From positions 1 through 8,322 of the forward strand of contig VXON01000200.1 in the NCBI GenBank assembly GCA_009840065.1: DNA of 8,322 nucleotides, read 5' to 3'. The translations under genes were made by a program, and so were the position numbers. This document shows, one piece after another, positions 6,034-8,322 of the stretch; the stretch's first letter is position 1, and each line of letters opens with the position of its first letter. This DNA is from Cenarchaeum sp. SB0662_bin_33. Its GTDB lineage: Archaea > Thermoproteota > Nitrososphaeria > Nitrososphaerales > Nitrosopumilaceae. The notes under the pieces were generated by a model. It was given only the letters and a program-made list of their open reading frames with translations, did not search any database and was not told where the DNA came from.

Positions 6034-7188
6034 ATGGAGAGCGTGTGTGTTCTGGGCGCGGGAAGTACAAAGTATGGGAGACTAGATGACAGCATAGTAG
6101 ACATAACAGTTCAGGCATCCGCAGACGCAATAGACAGTGCAGGAATAGAACCCGGCGACATAAAGGCAGGATACATTTCCAATGTATTTGGAATAGCAGA
6201 CAAGCAGGTACATCTAGGACCTGTGATTATGAGTAACTTGGGTATTTCAGACAAACCATCACTCTCCATAGAGTCCGCATGTGGCAGTGGGTCCGTCTCA
6301 TTTCGGGAGGCATATGCCAATGTAGCGGCAGGATTTTATGACTGCCTGCTGGTGGCAGGCACAGAGAAGGTGACCCATACAGGTACTGAATGGACCACTA
6401 CATACTTTGCATACTGCTCAGACTTCTTTCATGAGGGGTCTGCTGGAGTCTCATTTCCAGGACTGTTTGCATCCATGGCGCGAGCCTATCTGACCGAGTT
6501 TGATGCCACCGAGGAGGACTTTGCTCAGGTTGCCGTAAAAAACCACAACAATGGCATACTCAACCCAAAGGCGCACCTGCGAAAGAAGATAACCATAGAC
6601 GATGTTATGAGCTCGGCTGTTGTGGCAAGCCCGCTCAAGTTATACGACTGCTGTCCGTTCTCGGATGGGGCGAGCGCCGTCATACTGTGCACAGAAGAAT
6701 TTGCTAAAAAGGTGGGTGGAGACTACATAAGGGTGACCGGTTCCGGTAGGGGCGGCTCGCCGGCAGCACTACAGGGCCGTGAGCACATTACTACCATTCC
6801 CAGCACCGTACTGGCATCAAAGGCAGCCTACAAGATGGCAGGCATAACAGCCAAAGATGTAGACTTTGCCGAAGTACATGACTGCTTTACAATAGCCGAG
6901 GTGGTGGATACCGAGGATTTGGGATTCTTTGAAAAGGGCAAGGGTGTGGAAGCTGTCCGGGAAGGTAAAACCACACTAAATTCAGACATATCAATAAATC
7001 CTTCCGGCGGTCTAAAGTCAAAGGGCCACCCCATCGGGGCTACCGGTGTAGGGCAGGTGGTTGAGGTGTATGATCAGTTGACAGACCAAGCCGGGCCCCG
7101 TACTGTAAATGATGCGCACATAGGCATAACCCATAATTTTGGAGCCACCGGAGCCAGCTGCGCCGTTCATGTATTTGAAAGTGTTTAA
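6034..7188 (+). CDS. thiolase-family acetyl-CoA C-acetyltransferase (archaeal type)
   Basis: Thiolases condense two acetyl-CoA to acetoacetyl-CoA or cleave it. The 384-residue length and sequence fit the archaeal SCP2-like thiolases. The nucleophile is Cys83 in ESACGSGS (80-87). The second block gives His282 and Cys284 in EVHDCF (281-285 core). The third block, GGLKSKGHPIGATG (325-338), carries His332. NHNNG (170-174) and THNFGATG (366-373) are further family marks. No signal peptide or membrane segment is seen, so it is cytosolic. The next gene, a DUF35 protein, starts one base after the stop, a pairing typical of archaea where DUF35 bridges thiolase and HMG-CoA synthase for the mevalonate pathway. 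HMG-CoA synthase is not in this window. In Thaumarchaeota a thiolase also closes the 3-hydroxypropionate/4-hydroxybutyrate carbon-fixation cycle. Which role applies cannot be decided here. Confidence 0.92.
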   Translation: MESVCVLGAGSTKYGRLDDSIVDITVQASADAIDSAGIEPGDIKAGYISNVFGIADKQVHLGPVIMSNLGISDKPSLSIESACGSGSVSFREAYANVAAGFYDCLLVAGTEKVTHTGTEWTTTYFAYCSDFFHEGSAGVSFPGLFASMARAYLTEFDATEEDFAQVAVKNHNNGILNPKAHLRKKITIDDVMSSAVVASPLKLYDCCPFSDGASAVILCTEEFAKKVGGDYIRVTGSGRGGSPAALQGREHITTIPSTVLASKAAYKMAGITAKDVDFAEVHDCFTIAEVVDTEDLGFFEKGKGVEAVREGKTTLNSDISINPSGGLKSKGHPIGATGVGQVVEVYDQLTDQAGPRTVNDAHIGITHNFGATGASCAVHVFESV

Positions 7189-7189
7189 G

Positions 7190-7555
7190 ATGTCCTCCCG
7201 CCAAAAATTTATTGATGCTGCTCAGGAGGGTAAGGTGCTGCTGCTGCAATGTGTGAAATGCATGGAGATGCATACATCTACAACATACTTTTGCAGAAAG
7301 TGTGGGGCCTCAAAGTTTGCCGACAATATAATAGATGGCACAGGTAAGGTAGCCACATATACCATAATTACCGTTCCACCGGCAGGCTTTGAGGAGCACG
7401 TACCATATGCGTTTGTTGTTATGAAACTTGATGGTGCGGACCAGCGAATATCAGGATTCATGGGGGGAATAGCCACGCCTGCCGATTTACCGGTGGGGGC
7501 GGCGGTCCGCGTATACGGGTACGATGAGCGCGGTCTTTTAATAAAATTTCAGTAA
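7190..7555 (+). CDS. DUF35 acyl-CoA-associated protein (zinc ribbon + OB-fold)
   Basis: This 121-residue protein has an N-terminal rubredoxin-like zinc ribbon with Cys21, Cys24, Cys35 and Cys38, followed by an OB-fold (about 45-121; GTGKVATYTIITVPP at the first strands, GAAVRVYGYDE near the end). DUF35 proteins hold thiolase and HMG-CoA synthase together in archaea, or act as CoA-binding scaffolds. The start is the ATG at 7190, one base after the thiolase stop. The frame is open back to an ATG at 7139, but that would overlap the thiolase by 50 bases and add a Pro-rich tail absent from the family. Translational coupling with the thiolase is likely. The two gene products probably form a complex. 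Confidence 0.9.
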   Translation: MSSRQKFIDAAQEGKVLLLQCVKCMEMHTSTTYFCRKCGASKFADNIIDGTGKVATYTIITVPPAGFEEHVPYAFVVMKLDGADQRISGFMGGIATPADLPVGAAVRVYGYDERGLLIKFQ

Positions 7556-7564
7556 ATTTATAAT
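7555..7564 (+). promoter_or_regulatory. TATA-like box of the small zinc-ribbon gene
   Basis: aatttataat begins on the last base of the DUF35 stop codon and is centred about 26 nt before the ATG at 7586. This points to a separate, leaderless transcript rather than an extension of the thiolase operon. Confidence 0.5.
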
Positions 7565-7585
7565 GTAATAAAGGATCATTCATGC

Positions 7586-7771
7586 ATGGTAATTGACGTT
7601 TATTGTGGCAAATGCAATACAAAGATTGGATCAACAACTGTACTAAAATCCATAAAACGGATAACAGGAGTTATGGATGGTAAATGTCCATCCTGCGGAC
7701 ACGAGGTGTCATTATCAAAATTCACACTAGACACACAGGAGGCAACCACTAGGGATGACTCCATAGACTAA
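7586..7771 (+). CDS. small zinc-ribbon protein, function unknown
   Basis: This 61-residue protein has two CxxC pairs, Cys7/Cys10 (VYCGKCN) and Cys34/Cys37 (GKCPSCGHE), spaced 23 residues apart, the pattern of a four-cysteine zinc ribbon. The C-terminal 15 residues are polar and acidic (ending TTRDDSID) and probably disordered. No catalytic domain is present. Such proteins often bind nucleic acid or partner proteins, but nothing here says which. The ATG at 7586 is favoured by the promoter spacing; an ATG at 7582 is in another frame. It follows the thiolase-DUF35 pair by 30 nt but seems to have its own promoter. Confidence 0.75.
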   Translation: MVIDVYCGKCNTKIGSTTVLKSIKRITGVMDGKCPSCGHEVSLSKFTLDTQEATTRDDSID

Positions 7772-7868
7772 TAGTCCGCACTCAAGATATGCAGGATGAC
7801 TAATCATAGTGTTTCAGAATACTTGGAGCCAGTCGAAACTGGGGTTGGTGCATAATTCTCCACTGTAC

Positions 7869-7919
7869 ATACTGCCAAGTTTTTAGCAGAGACTTGTGCG
7901 CAAGTCCCACCGGCAGTAT
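7869..7919. repeat. nested inverted repeat (possible stem-loop)
   Basis: An outer perfect 8-bp inverted repeat, atactgcc (7869-7876) with ggcagtat (7912-7919), encloses an inner perfect 6-bp one, gacttg (7891-7896) with caagtc (7901-7906), around a tgcg loop. It lies about 100 nt past the zinc-ribbon gene and below the decayed transposase. No T-run follows, so it does not look like a simple terminator. Confidence 0.5.
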
Positions 7920-7961
7920 ACTGATGGGTAGTGCTATGACGTACACCACCTCCGGCGGGGC

Positions 7962-8265
7962 CCCATACGAGGGTATCGGTATGCCTAGGCGGTTGGCCCA
8001 CCGGAACCGGTTATGTTTCAGGATATGGCCCCCCCTTGGCGAATCGCTTTCTGTTGTCGTCACCGACGAGCCTACAGTATATTTGGTGTCCTCGTGTCTC
8101 TTCGGCTCCAAATATTTCTTCTATTGTATCGCTTAGAGCATATTTATTTGGGTTGAACAGCGTGGCAGCCTTTCTTCTGCTAGGTTTGGAATGGTTGATG
8201 GTATCCTTCCTCTACTTGCTGCCTAGTATCATTCCGTGCATAAACACCACTTGACAGTTTTGATC
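7962..8265 (-). pseudogene. decayed DDE transposase (IS4-superfamily-like), C-terminal part
   Basis: The minus strand carries RRKAATLFNPNKYALSD, then TIEEIFGAEETRGHQIYCR and DNRKRFAKG, ending in a stop at 8011-8013. Protein-like sequence continues in a second frame as HNRFRWANRLGIPIPSYG. The block around Tyr (8140-8142) has the spacing of the IS4 C1 signature Y-x2-R-x3-E-x6-K. Tyr and the key Glu (8119-8121) are present, while the Arg and Lys positions read Ser and Glu. There is an in-frame TAG at 8212-8214, and a frame break at or just after a run of seven C on the plus strand (8029-8035). Upstream of 8265 there is another stop, so the N-terminal part is not seen. It is a dead fragment; the exact IS family is uncertain, and the frame remains open down to 7800 without recognisable content. 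Confidence 0.6.
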
Positions 8266-8322
8266 TTAATTATGTACACGATCAGTGTTAACCCGCCTGC
8301 CCTTCAGATGGAATTCATGATG

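Larger units (their letters stand above)
7772..8322. other. right-end region without an intact gene
   Basis: Apart from the decayed transposase (7962-8265) and the nested inverted repeat (7869-7919) no gene is seen. Minus-strand frames at 7800-8111 and 7804-8001 and plus-strand frames at 7894-8254 are read through this decayed sequence and have no independent support. The last 57 bases are too short to judge. Confidence 0.5.

Noticed and set aside
7139..7189. Earlier start of the DUF35 protein inside the thiolase gene
   Set aside because: It would overlap the thiolase by 50 bases and add a Pro-rich tail not typical of DUF35; the ATG one base after the thiolase stop is natural.
1..8322. CRISPR array
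   Set aside because: No regularly spaced identical repeats were seen; the only direct repeat is a single imperfect pair at 1425-1514.

Overview
The window reads as archaeal chromosome, most likely from Thaumarchaeota (Nitrososphaerota), possibly a Nitrosopumilales/Cenarchaeum-like lineage. Evidence: diphthamide synthase Dph2 and the archaea-specific tRNA(Ile2) agmatidine synthetase TiaS, an archaeal-type initiator tRNA gene without encoded CCA and carrying a bulge-helix-bulge intron, an archaeal thiolase/DUF35 pair, and TATA-like boxes about 24-31 nt upstream of start codons with little or no leader. Base composition is intermediate, and AUA (Ile) and AGG/AGA (Arg) codons are frequent. The genus-level guess is inference.

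Layout. Positions 1-234 hold no gene I can support. dph2 lies on the minus strand (235-1227). Then come almost 2 kb (1228-3191) without an intact recognisable gene. This stretch is a graveyard of minus-strand relics. In genomic order they are a broken ISXO2/IS1595-type transposase C-terminus (about 1511-1885), an unrecognised broken reading frame (about 1965-2392), a PemK/MazF-type toxin broken by several frameshifts (2393-2700), and an upstream ORF (2723-2956) that may be what is left of its antitoxin or of a further decayed gene reaching about 3146. tiaS (3192-4505, plus) follows and ends on the base next to the 3' end of a convergent initiator tRNA-Met gene (4506-4595, minus). A 310-bp intergenic stretch leads to a secreted or membrane-anchored sugar-dehydrogenase-like beta-propeller (4906-5988). 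Next are a thiolase (6034-7188), a DUF35 OB-fold/zinc-ribbon protein one base behind it (7190-7555), and a 61-residue zinc-ribbon protein with its own promoter (7586-7771). The right end (7772-8322) holds a second decayed transposase (IS4-superfamily-like) and a nested inverted repeat.

The intact genes are mainly housekeeping: translation (dph2 for EF2 diphthamide, tiaS for AUA decoding, initiator tRNA) and central acyl-CoA chemistry (thiolase plus DUF35, for acetoacetyl-CoA in the mevalonate route or the 3-hydroxypropionate/4-hydroxybutyrate cycle). The strongest unusual points are the noncanonical 15-nt intron in the D-loop of the initiator tRNA, the zero-spacing tiaS/tRNA convergence, the decayed toxin, and a sugar-dehydrogenase homologue with Thr where the family usually has its catalytic His. 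I do not see an intact new multi-gene system.
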